A stretch of 64,000 bases of DNA, taken from positions 1-64,000 of the forward strand of contig JAFUWW010000009.1 in NCBI GenBank assembly GCA_017471085.1, in the 5' to 3' direction. The position numbers and the translations under genes were made by a program. This DNA comes from Bacteroidales bacterium (GTDB lineage: Bacteria; Bacteroidota; Bacteroidia; Bacteroidales; UBA932). The stretch's first letter is position 1; each line of letters starts with the position of its first letter. The notes beneath the pieces are model-generated. The model worked only from the letters and a program-made list of their open reading frames with translations, was not told the origin of the DNA and searched no databases. Shown here in pieces: positions 42,908 to 52,318 of the stretch.

Positions 42908-44380
42908 TCAGGAGAGGGTCCAGGTGGCTCCTTCCTTGGTATCTTTGACCGTGATGCCGCAGGCGGCGAGGCGGTCGCGGATCCGGTCGCTTTCGGCCCA
43001 GTCTTTCTGCTCGCGGGCTTTCTTGCGGTTTTCCAAAATCAGGTCCATGACGCCTTCCAAGGCCTTTTCGGCCTTTCCCGAGCCGCCGGCCTCCTCGTCC
43101 TTGAGGCCCAGCACGCCGCCCACTACTTCGTCGAACAGCTTCAGCAAGGCAGCCTTATCGGCCCGGGGAAGACTGCCGGCATTGACCAGCTTCACGGCAT
43201 CGAACAGATGGGCGATGGCGATGGGGGTGTTGAGGTCGTCGCACAGGGCTTCCTCCACGGCTTCTATGATGGCGGATACGGCGGAAGAGGGAGCTTCTGC
43301 CTGTGCATTTGCAAGGGCTTCTCCGGCTTGGAGGTCCCGCCATGCCTGCATCAGGCGCCTGTACCCTTTCTCCGCCGCCTGCAGAGCCTCGTTGGAGAAG
43401 TCCAGCGTGCTGCGGTAATGGGCCTGCAGGATGAAGAAGCGCACGGTCATGGGACTGTAGGCCTGGTCCAGTTTGGGATGCTTTCCGCTGAACAGTTCCG
43501 GGAGGGTGATGAAATTGCCCAGGGACTTGCCCATCTTCTGGCCATTGATGGTGATCATGTTGTTGTGTACCCAATAGTGTACGCCGCCGGTACCCCGGGA
43601 GGCCATGTTCTGGGCGATTTCACATTCATGATGAGGGAACATCAGGTCCATGCCGCCGCCGTGGATGTCGAACTCCTGGCCAAGATACTTCTCGCCCATC
43701 ACCGAGCACTCCAGATGCCAGCCCGGGAAACCGTCGCCCCAGGGGGAAGGCCAGCGCATGATATGCTCCGGCTCGGCTTTCTTCCAGATGGCGAAATCGT
43801 ACGGTTCCTTCTTGTCGGACTGGCCGTCCAGGGAACGGGTGCCTTCCAGGGTGGCCTCCAGCGTCCGGCCGGAAAGAATGCCGTAATGGTGGTCCCTGTT
43901 GTACTTTTTCACGTCGAAATAGACGGAGCCGTTCGACTCATAGGCATAACCGGCCGCCAGAATCTTCTTCACGGTCTCTATCTGCTCGATGATATGGCCC
44001 GAGGCACGGGGTTCGATGGAGGGCGACTGGACATTGAGCAGGCGCATGGCCTCGTGGTAGCGCTCCGTGTAATACTGCACCACCTCCATGGGTTCCAGCT
44101 GTTCCAGGCGGGCTTTCTTGGCGATTTTGTCTTCGCCTTCATCGGCATCCTGCTCCAGGTGTCCCACATCGGTGATGTTGCGGACATATCGCACCTTGTA
44201 GCCCAGGTATTTGAGCAGACGGAACAGGACGTCATAGGTGACGCCGGGACGGGCATGGCCCAGGTGGGCGTCCCCATACACAGTAGGGCCGCAGACATAC
44301 ATGCCCACGCGGCCCTCATGAATAGGTTTGAAAAGCTCTTTGTTTCTGGAAAGGGTATTGGTAAGGAAAAGTGGTCTCAT
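42908..44380 (-). CDS. cysS: Cysteinyl-tRNA synthetase
   Basis: A 490-residue class I CysRS. HIGH-type motif HLGH in [17 protein letters not shown] (its Cys is a zinc ligand), the zinc site WHLECSVMG and [13 protein letters not shown] variant KMGKS, and the DALR anticodon-stem domain at the end. The ATG at 44380 was chosen; two upstream codons in the open frame start with TTG. Two bases after the upstream lipoprotein stop. Confidence 0.96.
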   Translation of the reverse strand: MRPLFLTNTLSRNKELFKPIHEGRVGMYVCGPTVYGDAHLGHARPGVTYDVLFRLLKYLGYKVRYVRNITDVGHLEQDADEGEDKIAKKARLEQLEPMEVVQYYTERYHEAMRLLNVQSPSIEPRASGHIIEQIETVKKILAAGYAYESNGSVYFDVKKYNRDHHYGILSGRTLEATLEGTRSLDGQSDKKEPYDFAIWKKAEPEHIMRWPSPWGDGFPGWHLECSVMGEKYLGQEFDIHGGGMDLMFPHHECEIAQNMASRGTGGVHYWVHNNMITINGQKMGKSLGNFITLPELFSGKHPKLDQAYSPMTVRFFILQAHYRSTLDFSNEALQAAEKGYRRLMQAWRDLQAGEALANAQAEAPSSAVSAIIEAVEEALCDDLNTPIAIAHLFDAVKLVNAGSLPRADKAALLKLFDEVVGGVLGLKDEEAGGSGKAEKALEGVMDLILENRKKAREQKDWAESDRIRDRLAACGITVKDTKEGATWTLS

Positions 44381-44382
44381 AA

Positions 44383-45573
44383 TCAATCTGTTTTGATGCT
44401 GCGCTCTTTCTTGGGCTGATGCACTCTCAGCTGGACGCGGCGGACGGCCGCCTTGCTGCTGATCCGCCGGACAGGGCCGGCGACCGACTTGGTATCGGAG
44501 AGCTTCTCCATTTTAAGCGGCAGGGAGGGGACCCCGCTGTTGTTGTAATGGGCCCAGTTCTCTTCGTCATAGCAATAGCGCGAGTAGCGCATGGTATTAT
44601 AGGTGGCCTGGAAACCGTTGGTAAAGGAGAAAGACTCCGGTACTACGGAAACAGTGCCATTCTCGCCGGTTTCGGTATGAGCGATATCGTAGTTGGCATC
44701 GGCCCCCTCTACGTCTACGAGTTCGTCCGTAGGGGTGAGATAGGTGCCGACGAACATCTGATCCACGTCGGTTTTCAGGGACTCCTCGTAATAACTCATG
44801 AGGTACTGGCCATAGAAATAGAGGTTTCCGTCGCCGTTGCGGTAACGGGCGAACAGCCAGTCACGGTCCATGTTCATCTGCTCCTGCACGGCCTCCCCGG
44901 TCTCCCAACCGTCGATATAGTACAGATAATTGGCCTCGCAGCGGCTCACCTGGATTTCATAGCCGGCCTTGCCGTTACCGATATACCAGGTACCTATCCA
45001 CTTGAGGTAATCCTCCACAGGGGTCTCCTCCTCCACGGTATGGCGCAGCCTGGCATAGTTGCCGGTCATTTTCCCATCGGCCGAAATCTCGATCATATAG
45101 GTGGTGTAGGTTCCGTGGATGAGCATGTCGAACCAGACAGTCCTGGTGTTTTTGGTAAAGACCGAACCGGTGTTTTCGTAGAACTTCTGGTTGTTGTTCT
45201 GCGCAGTGGTGACCAGGTCGCTCACCTCCCCTTCCAGGAAGGCCTTGATATCGCCGTCGTACCAGGATTTGAAATCCTCGTCCGTAATGGACCGGACAAT
45301 GAAATAAGCCTGTCCGGGATAATCGAAGGTGAATTCCTCCACGCGGGAGATGCTGCCGTCCTCCTCCTTGTAGTCGGTCCTGCCTTCATAGCGGATGCTC
45401 CAGTTGGTGCACTCGGTGATGGTGACACCCTGGTTCTGGCCACCGCCGGGACGGCCGGAGTTCTCATCCGTGTTGTTTCCGCCGGGACGGATGTAAGGGA
45501 CGTATTTGGTGCACCCGGCAACTGTCATGGCAGCCACCGCCGCCATCAACAGGCAATACATCATTCTTTTCAT
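44383..45573 (-). CDS. Bacteroidales lipoprotein, function unknown
   Basis: A 396-residue lipoprotein: signal helix and lipobox VAGC near residue 20, then a P/G/N-rich linker and beta-rich region ([39 protein letters not shown]). The C-terminus is unusually basic ([22 protein letters not shown]). Family not recognised. The ATG at 45573 was preferred to an upstream TTG. It is directly upstream of cysS on the same strand (2-nt gap), probably co-transcribed. Confidence 0.8.
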   Translation of the reverse strand: MKRMMYCLLMAAVAAMTVAGCTKYVPYIRPGGNNTDENSGRPGGGQNQGVTITECTNWSIRYEGRTDYKEEDGSISRVEEFTFDYPGQAYFIVRSITDEDFKSWYDGDIKAFLEGEVSDLVTTAQNNNQKFYENTGSVFTKNTRTVWFDMLIHGTYTTYMIEISADGKMTGNYARLRHTVEEETPVEDYLKWIGTWYIGNGKAGYEIQVSRCEANYLYYIDGWETGEAVQEQMNMDRDWLFARYRNGDGNLYFYGQYLMSYYEESLKTDVDQMFVGTYLTPTDELVDVEGADANYDIAHTETGENGTVSVVPESFSFTNGFQATYNTMRYSRYCYDEENWAHYNNSGVPSLPLKMEKLSDTKSVAGPVRRISSKAAVRRVQLRVHQPKKERSIKTD

Positions 45574-45631
45574 CTTTCTCAAGTGTTAAAGTGAAACTTT
45601 TTGCAACTGATACAAAAAGCCGGCCACAAGG

Positions 45632-47353
45632 TCAATTGTTTTCCTTGATGATGGCCTCGGACACATTGATCATAAAGTCGCCCATCTTTTCCAACTCGGA
45701 AACGATGTCCATATAGTAAACGCCCATGAGGTAGTTGTGCTCGGAGTTTTCGATGCTGGCGATGTGGGCTTCGCGGAGGACATTGCGGGTTTCGTTGATC
45801 TGATATTCCGCATTCTGGGCATTGGAAATGTCCTTGAGCTGGCGGTAGGGCACCCTCAGGTTGCCGATCATGGCCACATAGGCATTCTCCACCTTGTCCA
45901 TGAGCTGGTTCAGCGAATGGACCATGCCCTCGTCCAGCGGGGTGTTGTGGGCCTTGGCGCGGCTCAGGATACGGCTGATGGACTCGCCGCTGTCGCCCAG
46001 GCTTTCCATCTCGCCGATGATCTTGTACATGGCCTTGATGCGGGAGGCGGAGATGTTGGAGATTTCGCCCTTGGACACTTCGTTCAGGTATGCGGCAATC
46101 TCATATTCGATATTATCCGTAATTTCCTCGTACTTCACCAGCTTGGCGATACGTTTCTCGAACTTTTCGGCCTCCTGCTCATTGACGGCTTCCCGGACAT
46201 GGGCGAAGCCCTTGTGGCAGACCTCTCCGAAGTGGATGATTTCCTGTTTGGCGGCATCCAGGGAAAGTTCCGCCGTAGAGAGCGGACCGCCGGTGATGTA
46301 CTTGAGATGCACCACTTTGTCTTCGGTCTTGGAAGGGAAGATCATGCAGCAGAGCTTGGCGATGAACGGGATGAACCACACCAGGATGAGGGTGTTCACC
46401 ACATTGAACAGCGTATGCATGGTACAGACGCTGTACAGCAGCGAAGTCTGGATGGCGTCTGCGTTGGCCACGTCCGTAAGGTCTGCCGTGTTGGGATCCG
46501 GCAGGCCGAACAGCGTGACGACGGCACCCACGAGCTTGAGGAAGACCGGGAAGATGCACAGCACCCAGAACACCCCGAAGGTGTTCATGATGGTATGCGA
46601 AATAGCCGTCCGTTTGGCGTTGGTGTTACCCACCGATGCCGCGATGTTGGCGGCGATGGTGGTGCCGATATTCTCTCCCAGGATCATGGCGGCCGCCAGC
46701 CGGAAAGGAATGACGCCGGTGGTGACCAGGATCATGATGATGGCCATGGTGGCGGCGGAACTCTGGAAACAGACGGTAAGGACGATGCCGATCAGCAGGA
46801 AGATGGCGATGCTGCCGGCGCCCCACTGGGTCCAGGAGGTGAGGAAGCCGAGACGTTCCGGGGTGATGAGCACCTGGGCGGTGGCCCTGAGCTGGGCGAA
46901 GCCGATGAAGAACAGGGCGAAGCCGATGATGATGGAGCCGAGGTCGCGCGTCTTCTGGTTCTTCTTGTTCTGCATGAGGACATAGCCTACCAGAATGAGC
47001 GGGTAGGCGAAATCGGCCATGTTGAACGAGAACCCGAATACGGCCATGATCCACGACGTGATGGTGGTGCCGATGTGGGCGCCCATGATGACACCGATGG
47101 CCTGTCCCAGTACCAGCAGGCCGGCGTTCACGAAACTGACCACCATGATGGTGGTGGCGGTGGAACTCTGGATGATGGCCGTGACACCGATACCGGTAAC
47201 AATCTGTTTGAAGGGATTGGAGGTCATGGAAGCCAGGAAGGCCCGGAGGCCGTCACCGGCCACTTTCTGAAGACCGCCGCTCAGGAGGCTGAGGCCGAAA
47301 AGGAACAACGTTACGGCGCCCAGCAGGGTGAGAATCTGTAAAAGGATATCCAC
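45632..47353 (-). CDS. Na+/phosphate cotransporter with PhoU-like tail
   Basis: A 573-residue PNaS/NptA-type transporter. Two inverted membrane repeats with the QSS signature (IIQSSTATT and FQSSAAT) and a cytoplasmic PhoU-like helical domain at about 350-570. It imports phosphate or anions with sodium. Starts with GTG at 47353, since no ATG is available before the conserved first helix; the -7 box at 47383-47390 supports this start. Confidence 0.92.
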   Translation of the reverse strand: MDILLQILTLLGAVTLFLFGLSLLSGGLQKVAGDGLRAFLASMTSNPFKQIVTGIGVTAIIQSSTATTIMVVSFVNAGLLVLGQAIGVIMGAHIGTTITSWIMAVFGFSFNMADFAYPLILVGYVLMQNKKNQKTRDLGSIIIGFALFFIGFAQLRATAQVLITPERLGFLTSWTQWGAGSIAIFLLIGIVLTVCFQSSAATMAIIMILVTTGVIPFRLAAAMILGENIGTTIAANIAASVGNTNAKRTAISHTIMNTFGVFWVLCIFPVFLKLVGAVVTLFGLPDPNTADLTDVANADAIQTSLLYSVCTMHTLFNVVNTLILVWFIPFIAKLCCMIFPSKTEDKVVHLKYITGGPLSTAELSLDAAKQEIIHFGEVCHKGFAHVREAVNEQEAEKFEKRIAKLVKYEEITDNIEYEIAAYLNEVSKGEISNISASRIKAMYKIIGEMESLGDSGESISRILSRAKAHNTPLDEGMVHSLNQLMDKVENAYVAMIGNLRVPYRQLKDISNAQNAEYQINETRNVLREAHIASIENSEHNYLMGVYYMDIVSELEKMGDFMINVSEAIIKENN

Positions 47354-47382
47354 AGCAGTTCTAGGTTTTATCAGTACTAATG

Positions 47383-47390
47383 CAAAGATA
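47383..47390 (-). promoter_or_regulatory. -7 box of the Na/Pi transporter gene
   Basis: TATCTTTG on the minus strand, 29 bases before the GTG start. It forms a divergent promoter pair with the export gene at 47457. Confidence 0.63.
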
Positions 47391-47423
47391 CGATTTTTTT
47401 TCTTAACTTTGCACTCTGATAAG

Positions 47424-47431
47424 TATCTTTG
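47424..47431 (+). promoter_or_regulatory. -7 box of the SLBB export gene
   Basis: TATCTTTG, 25 bases before the ATG at 47457. A second fit, TAACTTTG, lies upstream at 47404-47411, so two start sites are possible. Confidence 0.6.
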
Positions 47432-47456
47432 TCCGAATAACTAAAAGAACTGATAT

Positions 47457-50123
47457 ATGAAGAGATTCGCCTCTGTTATTCTGTGTGTCCTGCTTTCGCT
47501 GACAGCCCTCGCACAGTCTGCAAACATGTTGTCAATGGCCCGGGCCGAACTGGAGAAACGCGGCCTCACCGAGACGGAAGTCCGCGCCCGCCTGCTGGAG
47601 AACGGCATCGACGTTGACGCCATCCCTCCCACCGAGTACGCCCAGTACCAGGGCAGGGTCATGGCCATCCTGAACCAGATGCAGGCCGAAAAATCCAGGA
47701 ATCTAGCCGCCGCACAGGCCGATACCACCGGCATTCCCGCCGTCCCTGACATGGCCATCCCCCAGACCACGGTCCAGGAGATGAACGCAGAAAACATCCT
47801 TTCACAGAATACGGCAGCCGCCACCGCTCCTGCCGCCGCTGACGGAGTGTACGGACACTCCCTTTTCACCGGCAACGCCATGGAAATCTTCCGGACCACC
47901 GACGGAGCCCAGGCTCCGGACACTTATGTCCTCGGTGAGGGAGACGAAGTGCATATCTCCATCTTCGGCTCTTCCCAGACGGAAATCCACCAGAGAATCG
48001 CCCAGGACGGTTCCATCCAACCGGCCGGGTCTTCAAAGATCTTCCTCAAGGGGCTTACCCTGGCGCAGGGACGCCAGGCTGTCAAGAACAAATTGTCCCA
48101 GCATTATTCTTTCCGCCAGGACCAGATCGCCGTAACCATCACCACGGCCCGTACCCTTACCGTCAGCATCTACGGTGAAGTGGGAATTCCCGGTGGCTTT
48201 ACCATCAGCGCCCTCAACACCGCCTTCAACGCCCTGGCTGCCGCCGGCGGTCCCACCGAAATCGGTTCCGTCCGTAACATCCAGCGTTCCCGCGCCGGCA
48301 AGACCGAGCGCCTGGACCTCTACAAATTCATGATGGGAGAATCCGGCAGTGTCCTCTATGACCTGCAGAACAACGATGTTCTCTTCGTTCCCGTCGCCCA
48401 GAAGATCGTCCGGATCGAAGGTGCCGTAAACCGCCCCATGCGCTATGAAATGGCCGACGGAGAAACGCTGGCCGACCTGATCCGCTACGCCGGAGGCATC
48501 TCTGCTGACGCCTATGCCGATTATGTATCCGTAGAGCGTCTTGAGGACGGCGAAAAGAAACTGGAAGAATACAACCTGAACAATGTCCTGAACGGAGGCC
48601 TGAAAGTAGCCCTCTCCGCCGGAGACATCGTAAGGGTGAAGACCAATCCGCGCGTCCTGGAGAATTACGTCGCCATCGGCGGTGAGGTATATTTCGGCGG
48701 CCGCTTCAACCTGGACAGGAACCGCAGCCTGAAAGCCCTCCTGGAGAACGCCCAGCCTTCCTATTCCGCCCGCAAGGATTATGTGTTCGTAGAGAGAATG
48801 CTCCCGGACTCCACCGTACAGGTGCTCACGATTCCCTACCCCGGCACCGGATCCAACCCGGACTTCCGCCTGCAGGCCAGGGACTCCGTCAGCGTCCTGG
48901 GCCAGGCCGCCTACCGTGACCTCGCCTCCATCTCCGTGAACGGCGCCGTCCGCAAGCCCTTCACTAAAGACTTCGGCCTCAATGAGAAAATGACCGTCTC
49001 CCAGGCCATCGAATACGCCGGAGGCATCAAGTCCACCACCTATCCCGTGGCCTACATCTTCCGCCAGGACGTCACCAACCCCGAAAAGATGGAATACATC
49101 CAGGTGAACCTGAACAAAGACGGTGACAAGCTCCTGAAACCCGGCGACAACCTCAACGTCTACGACAACTCCACCTATACCAACATCGGCGAGGTCCGCG
49201 TGAGCGGTGCCGTCAAGACGCCTGTCAACGTCACCTACGACTCCACCCTCACCGTACACGACCTGCTCACCATGGCCGGCGGATTTGAAACCGGCGCCGC
49301 CTACGACAGGGTACAGGTCTTCCGCATGGACATTTCCAAGAAAGACGAGGTCAAATTCAAGGAAGTCACCCTGCAGGTGGATGAAAACTACAATCTGGCC
49401 AAGGGAGATTTCCAACTGCAGCCCTACGACCATATCGTGGTGCGCATGACCCCCAACTTCTCCACCGGCCGCACCGTGGAAATCAACGGGCGCGTCAGGT
49501 ATCCCGGCGTCTACGTGCTGGACGACACCCGCACCCAGCTGTCCGAGGTGCTCGTCCAGGCCGGCGGCCTTCTGGACGATGCTGAACCTTATGCCGTCCT
49601 GTTCCGTCCCTTCAACGGCCGCGGCAACATCGGCATCGATCTCGGCGAAATCCGGTCCAACAGAGGCAACACGCAGTACGATCCCATCCTGATGGAGGGT
49701 GACGTGATCAATGTCGTCCGCAGGGAGAATACCGTGTTCATCCGCGAAACCGGCACCCTGATGTCCCAGTACATTCCGGAAGAGTTCTCCGCTACGGAGA
49801 AGGCCGTGATCTACCAGGGCCGCCACAGTGCGAAGTGGTACATCCGCAAGAACGCCGGCGGCTTCACCAAGGATGCCGACAAGAACAGCGTCACCGTCAC
49901 CAAGCCCAACGGCCAGTCGGAGGGAACCCGCCACTTCCTGTGGTGGAGAATCTACCCCAAGGTGGAACCGGGCAGCGTCATCTCCCTCCGCATCGACGAC
50001 AAGAAACGCGAAGAGCTGGCAAAACCCAAGGAGAAAGTGGATTGGAGCCAGGTAGCCGCCAGTTCCCTGTCTACGCTCACATCCATCGTTTCCATGATCC
50101 TGCTGATTGAAAGACTGAACTAG
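47457..50123 (+). CDS. SLBB-repeat polysaccharide export outer-membrane protein
   Basis: An 888-residue secreted protein. Signal peptide 1-19, an N-terminal helical region, the Poly_export (Wza-like) domain at about 155-260 (YVLGEGDEVHISIFGSSQTEIHQRI), then five or more SLBB repeats (IEGAVNRPMRYEMADGETLADLIRYAGG, VNGAVRKPF, VSGAVKTPVNVTY, INGRVRYPGVYVLD). A C-terminal hydrophobic helix follows (LSTLTSIVSMILLIE). No lipobox, unlike Wza. It should form the outer-membrane pore for a surface polysaccharide with the Wzz-like protein two bases downstream. No glycosyltransferases or tyrosine kinase in this window. Confidence 0.9.
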   Translation: MKRFASVILCVLLSLTALAQSANMLSMARAELEKRGLTETEVRARLLENGIDVDAIPPTEYAQYQGRVMAILNQMQAEKSRNLAAAQADTTGIPAVPDMAIPQTTVQEMNAENILSQNTAAATAPAAADGVYGHSLFTGNAMEIFRTTDGAQAPDTYVLGEGDEVHISIFGSSQTEIHQRIAQDGSIQPAGSSKIFLKGLTLAQGRQAVKNKLSQHYSFRQDQIAVTITTARTLTVSIYGEVGIPGGFTISALNTAFNALAAAGGPTEIGSVRNIQRSRAGKTERLDLYKFMMGESGSVLYDLQNNDVLFVPVAQKIVRIEGAVNRPMRYEMADGETLADLIRYAGGISADAYADYVSVERLEDGEKKLEEYNLNNVLNGGLKVALSAGDIVRVKTNPRVLENYVAIGGEVYFGGRFNLDRNRSLKALLENAQPSYSARKDYVFVERMLPDSTVQVLTIPYPGTGSNPDFRLQARDSVSVLGQAAYRDLASISVNGAVRKPFTKDFGLNEKMTVSQAIEYAGGIKSTTYPVAYIFRQDVTNPEKMEYIQVNLNKDGDKLLKPGDNLNVYDNSTYTNIGEVRVSGAVKTPVNVTYDSTLTVHDLLTMAGGFETGAAYDRVQVFRMDISKKDEVKFKEVTLQVDENYNLAKGDFQLQPYDHIVVRMTPNFSTGRTVEINGRVRYPGVYVLDDTRTQLSEVLVQAGGLLDDAEPYAVLFRPFNGRGNIGIDLGEIRSNRGNTQYDPILMEGDVINVVRRENTVFIRETGTLMSQYIPEEFSATEKAVIYQGRHSAKWYIRKNAGGFTKDADKNSVTVTKPNGQSEGTRHFLWWRIYPKVEPGSVISLRIDDKKREELAKPKEKVDWSQVAASSLSTLTSIVSMILLIERLN

Positions 50124-50125
50124 CC

Positions 50126-51280
50126 ATGGAGGAAAACCCTACTTACAACGTGCCCATGGAAGAAGAAGAGGGCATCGACATCATCGGCCTGCTGAAGCAG
50201 CTTTGGAACGGGCGGAAAACCATCATCATCTGGACGGTCGTCTTCATGGTCCTGGGCCTTGTGATGGCCTTTACCATGAAGCGGACTTACACCGTGAACA
50301 GCACGATGGTCCCGCAGATGAACTCCCGCAGTTCCTCTTCGTCCCTCAGTTCGCTGGCCTCCCTGGCCGGCATCGACCTGGGAATGACCAATACGGGGGC
50401 GGACCTTTCTCCGCTCATCTACCCGCAGATCGTGGGCAGCGTCCCTTTCCGGCTGGAACTGATGAACACGCCTCTGCATTATGAGAAGGCCGATACGGCC
50501 GTGAGCATGTTCACCTATGCGAAAGACTACGCCAAACCCTCGCTGGGAGGCTATATCGCCAAATACACCATCGGTCTGCCTTCCCTGATCCTGGGAGCCA
50601 TCCGCGGAGAGAAAGAAGACCCTGTCCTTCTGGATGCCGCCGGCATCGGTGACGATACGCCCAAGCCCATCACGGTCACCAAGGACGAAGAAAAGGTGCT
50701 GAAGGCCATCGCCCAGAATGTCACCCTGGCGGTGGACAAGAAAGAAGGCTATCTTACCCTTACCGTGGTAGGGGCGGAGCCTGTCCAGACGGCCGAACTG
50801 GCCATCAAGGCCCAGCAGATGCTGCAGGAAGCCGTGACACGCTTCCGCACGGAAAAAGCCCAGAACCAACTGGATTACGTACAGGCCCGCTATAACGAAA
50901 TCAAGGCCGAAACCGAAACCCTCCAGGCCCAGCTGGCCACCGTACGGGACCGTTCGCAGGAAATGACCACCACCCGCGCCCGGATCGAACAGGAGCGCCT
51001 GCAGACCAAATACAACGTTTCCAGTTCCATCTACTCCGAAATGGCCAAGCAGCTGGAACAGGCCAAGATGCAGGTCAAGTACGACACGCCCACGCTCACG
51101 ATCATCCAGCCTGTCACAGTGCCGCGCCAGCCTTCAAACAGCCGCGCCCGGACACTGATTGTGTGGACATTCCTGGGAATCGTACTGGGATGCGGAATCG
51201 TCTTCCTGAAAGAGTACTGGCCCAAGATCAAGGAGATGTTCTCCAAAGAAGATGATCAGAAGGAAGGAACCAGCGAATAG
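50126..51280 (+). CDS. Wzz-like polysaccharide chain-length/co-polymerase protein
   Basis: A 384-residue inner-membrane protein. N-terminal helix at about 33-50, a large periplasmic domain with a coiled coil (AQNQLDYVQARYNEIKAETETLQAQ...), a Pro-rich segment TVPRQPSNSRAR, a second helix near 342-361 and an acidic cytoplasmic end. It regulates polysaccharide chain length or links the periplasm to the SLBB exporter. Its 3' end overlaps by 25 bases with the opposite-strand lipoprotein gene. Confidence 0.9.
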   Translation: MEENPTYNVPMEEEEGIDIIGLLKQLWNGRKTIIIWTVVFMVLGLVMAFTMKRTYTVNSTMVPQMNSRSSSSSLSSLASLAGIDLGMTNTGADLSPLIYPQIVGSVPFRLELMNTPLHYEKADTAVSMFTYAKDYAKPSLGGYIAKYTIGLPSLILGAIRGEKEDPVLLDAAGIGDDTPKPITVTKDEEKVLKAIAQNVTLAVDKKEGYLTLTVVGAEPVQTAELAIKAQQMLQEAVTRFRTEKAQNQLDYVQARYNEIKAETETLQAQLATVRDRSQEMTTTRARIEQERLQTKYNVSSSIYSEMAKQLEQAKMQVKYDTPTLTIIQPVTVPRQPSNSRARTLIVWTFLGIVLGCGIVFLKEYWPKIKEMFSKEDDQKEGTSE

Positions 51281-52125
51281 GTTTTTTCCAGATACGTGAA
51301 CTGACCGTCCGAGACGGTACAGGTTTTATTCAACTCCTCCGAATCCGTCATGAATTCGAGGGAGTTTCCTTTTAATGCATAGGTGCCTTCCAGAACGGAA
51401 AACACGGCTGTGCTGCTCACCTGGATGCGGATGAAATCCCGGGCCGATGTAAAGAAGATGAGGCCGGGGAAACCGGAAGTTTCATAAATCCAGGCCGTAC
51501 CCTTCAGGCTAGAAGAGCCGTCCATGGCGGTTAGGGAATTCACGCGGGGGATGATGACGGAGTCCAGGCGCAGGAACTCTCCATAGAAAGTGCCGTTGGA
51601 ACCCTCGCTCGTGAAACTGTACCCCTCCGCGGAATAGGGGGCGGTATCCCACTTCCAACCGTATTCGATACCTTCTTTGTGGGATGTATTCTCGAAAACA
51701 CCCTCCACACAAGTTCCGTCCTCACGGAAATAGGTGACATGGAAGTCGCCATCCAGCAGGCAGGCCCAGACGCTTCCGGGCAGTTTGTCCGGAGCGGCCG
51801 GTTTCTTGGTCCAGTAATTCTTGTTGTTGCTGTTTTTCAGATGCGAGAAGGTGCGGATCATCTTTACCGCGGAGGCGGTGCCGGACGTAATGTTGACCTG
51901 GTGGCCGTCCACGTCGAACAAGCCGCTGAAAGTCTGATAGGCGTCGGTCTCATAGTTGACGGCGATGAGGCTCACGCGCTCATCGTCCAGGAAGGAGATC
52001 CAGGCCTTCTGGTTCCCTTTCATATACTCCCACGTGGTATTGTCGACGCTTATATACAAGCCATTCCTGTCGCAGGAAGACACGGCAAGAAGGACTGTAA
52101 GAATGAAGAGGCAGAATCGTTTCAT
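51256..52125 (-). CDS. Bacteroidales lipoprotein, function unknown
   Basis: A 289-residue lipoprotein: signal helix with lipobox VSSC at about 15-18, then two beta-rich parts with similar elements (DNTTWEYMKGNQKAWISF and LKGTAWIYETSGFPGLIFF), suggesting an internal duplication. Family not recognised. Its 3' end overlaps the Wzz-like gene by 25 bases. The -7 box lies only four bases before its ATG. Confidence 0.8.
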   Translation of the reverse strand: MKRFCLFILTVLLAVSSCDRNGLYISVDNTTWEYMKGNQKAWISFLDDERVSLIAVNYETDAYQTFSGLFDVDGHQVNITSGTASAVKMIRTFSHLKNSNNKNYWTKKPAAPDKLPGSVWACLLDGDFHVTYFREDGTCVEGVFENTSHKEGIEYGWKWDTAPYSAEGYSFTSEGSNGTFYGEFLRLDSVIIPRVNSLTAMDGSSSLKGTAWIYETSGFPGLIFFTSARDFIRIQVSSTAVFSVLEGTYALKGNSLEFMTDSEELNKTCTVSDGQFTYLEKTYSLVPSF

Positions 52126-52129
52126 GCTG

Positions 52130-52137
52130 CAAAATTA
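52130..52137 (-). promoter_or_regulatory. -7 box of the lipoprotein gene, 4 nt from the start codon
   Basis: TAATTTTG on the minus strand, four bases from the ATG at 52125. Strong candidate for a leaderless transcript. Confidence 0.58.
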
Positions 52138-52163
52138 AACAATTCGCTCTTAATATACAAGAC

Positions 52164-52209
52164 AAGCCTTCTCCGTCCGGAAGACCGGAGAAGAAGGCTT
52201 TTGTTTTTA
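52164..52209 (+). terminator. Intrinsic terminator in plus orientation
   Basis: AAGCCTT (52164-52170) pairs with AAGGCTT (52194-52200) and CTCCG with CGGAG, with a 3-nt bulge, followed by TTGTTTTT. The T-run lies only on the plus-strand side. The only plus-strand genes upstream are the SLBB-Wzz pair, beyond the opposite-strand lipoprotein gene. Confidence 0.65.
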
Positions 52210-52284
52210 GGTCTATTTCTTTCAAATATCTTCAAAAAGCCTCCTGAGCCGCTGCAGGGGCTTTGGCCGGACGAAAGAATGTCG

Positions 52285-52292
52285 TATCTTCG
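52285..52292 (+). promoter_or_regulatory. Probable -7 box of the GH43 unit
   Basis: TATCTTCG, one mismatch from TAnnTTTG, 26 bases before the ATG at 52319. Confidence 0.45.
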
Positions 52293-52318
52293 TAGAAGAA
52301 AACCAATCATCCGCCTAT

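Noticed and set aside
51304..51318. Terminator for the Wzz-like gene
   Set aside because: A 6-bp GC hairpin exists, but the T-tract is displaced and weak and the hairpin lies inside the opposite-strand coding region; kept only as an alternative to the terminator at 52164-52209.
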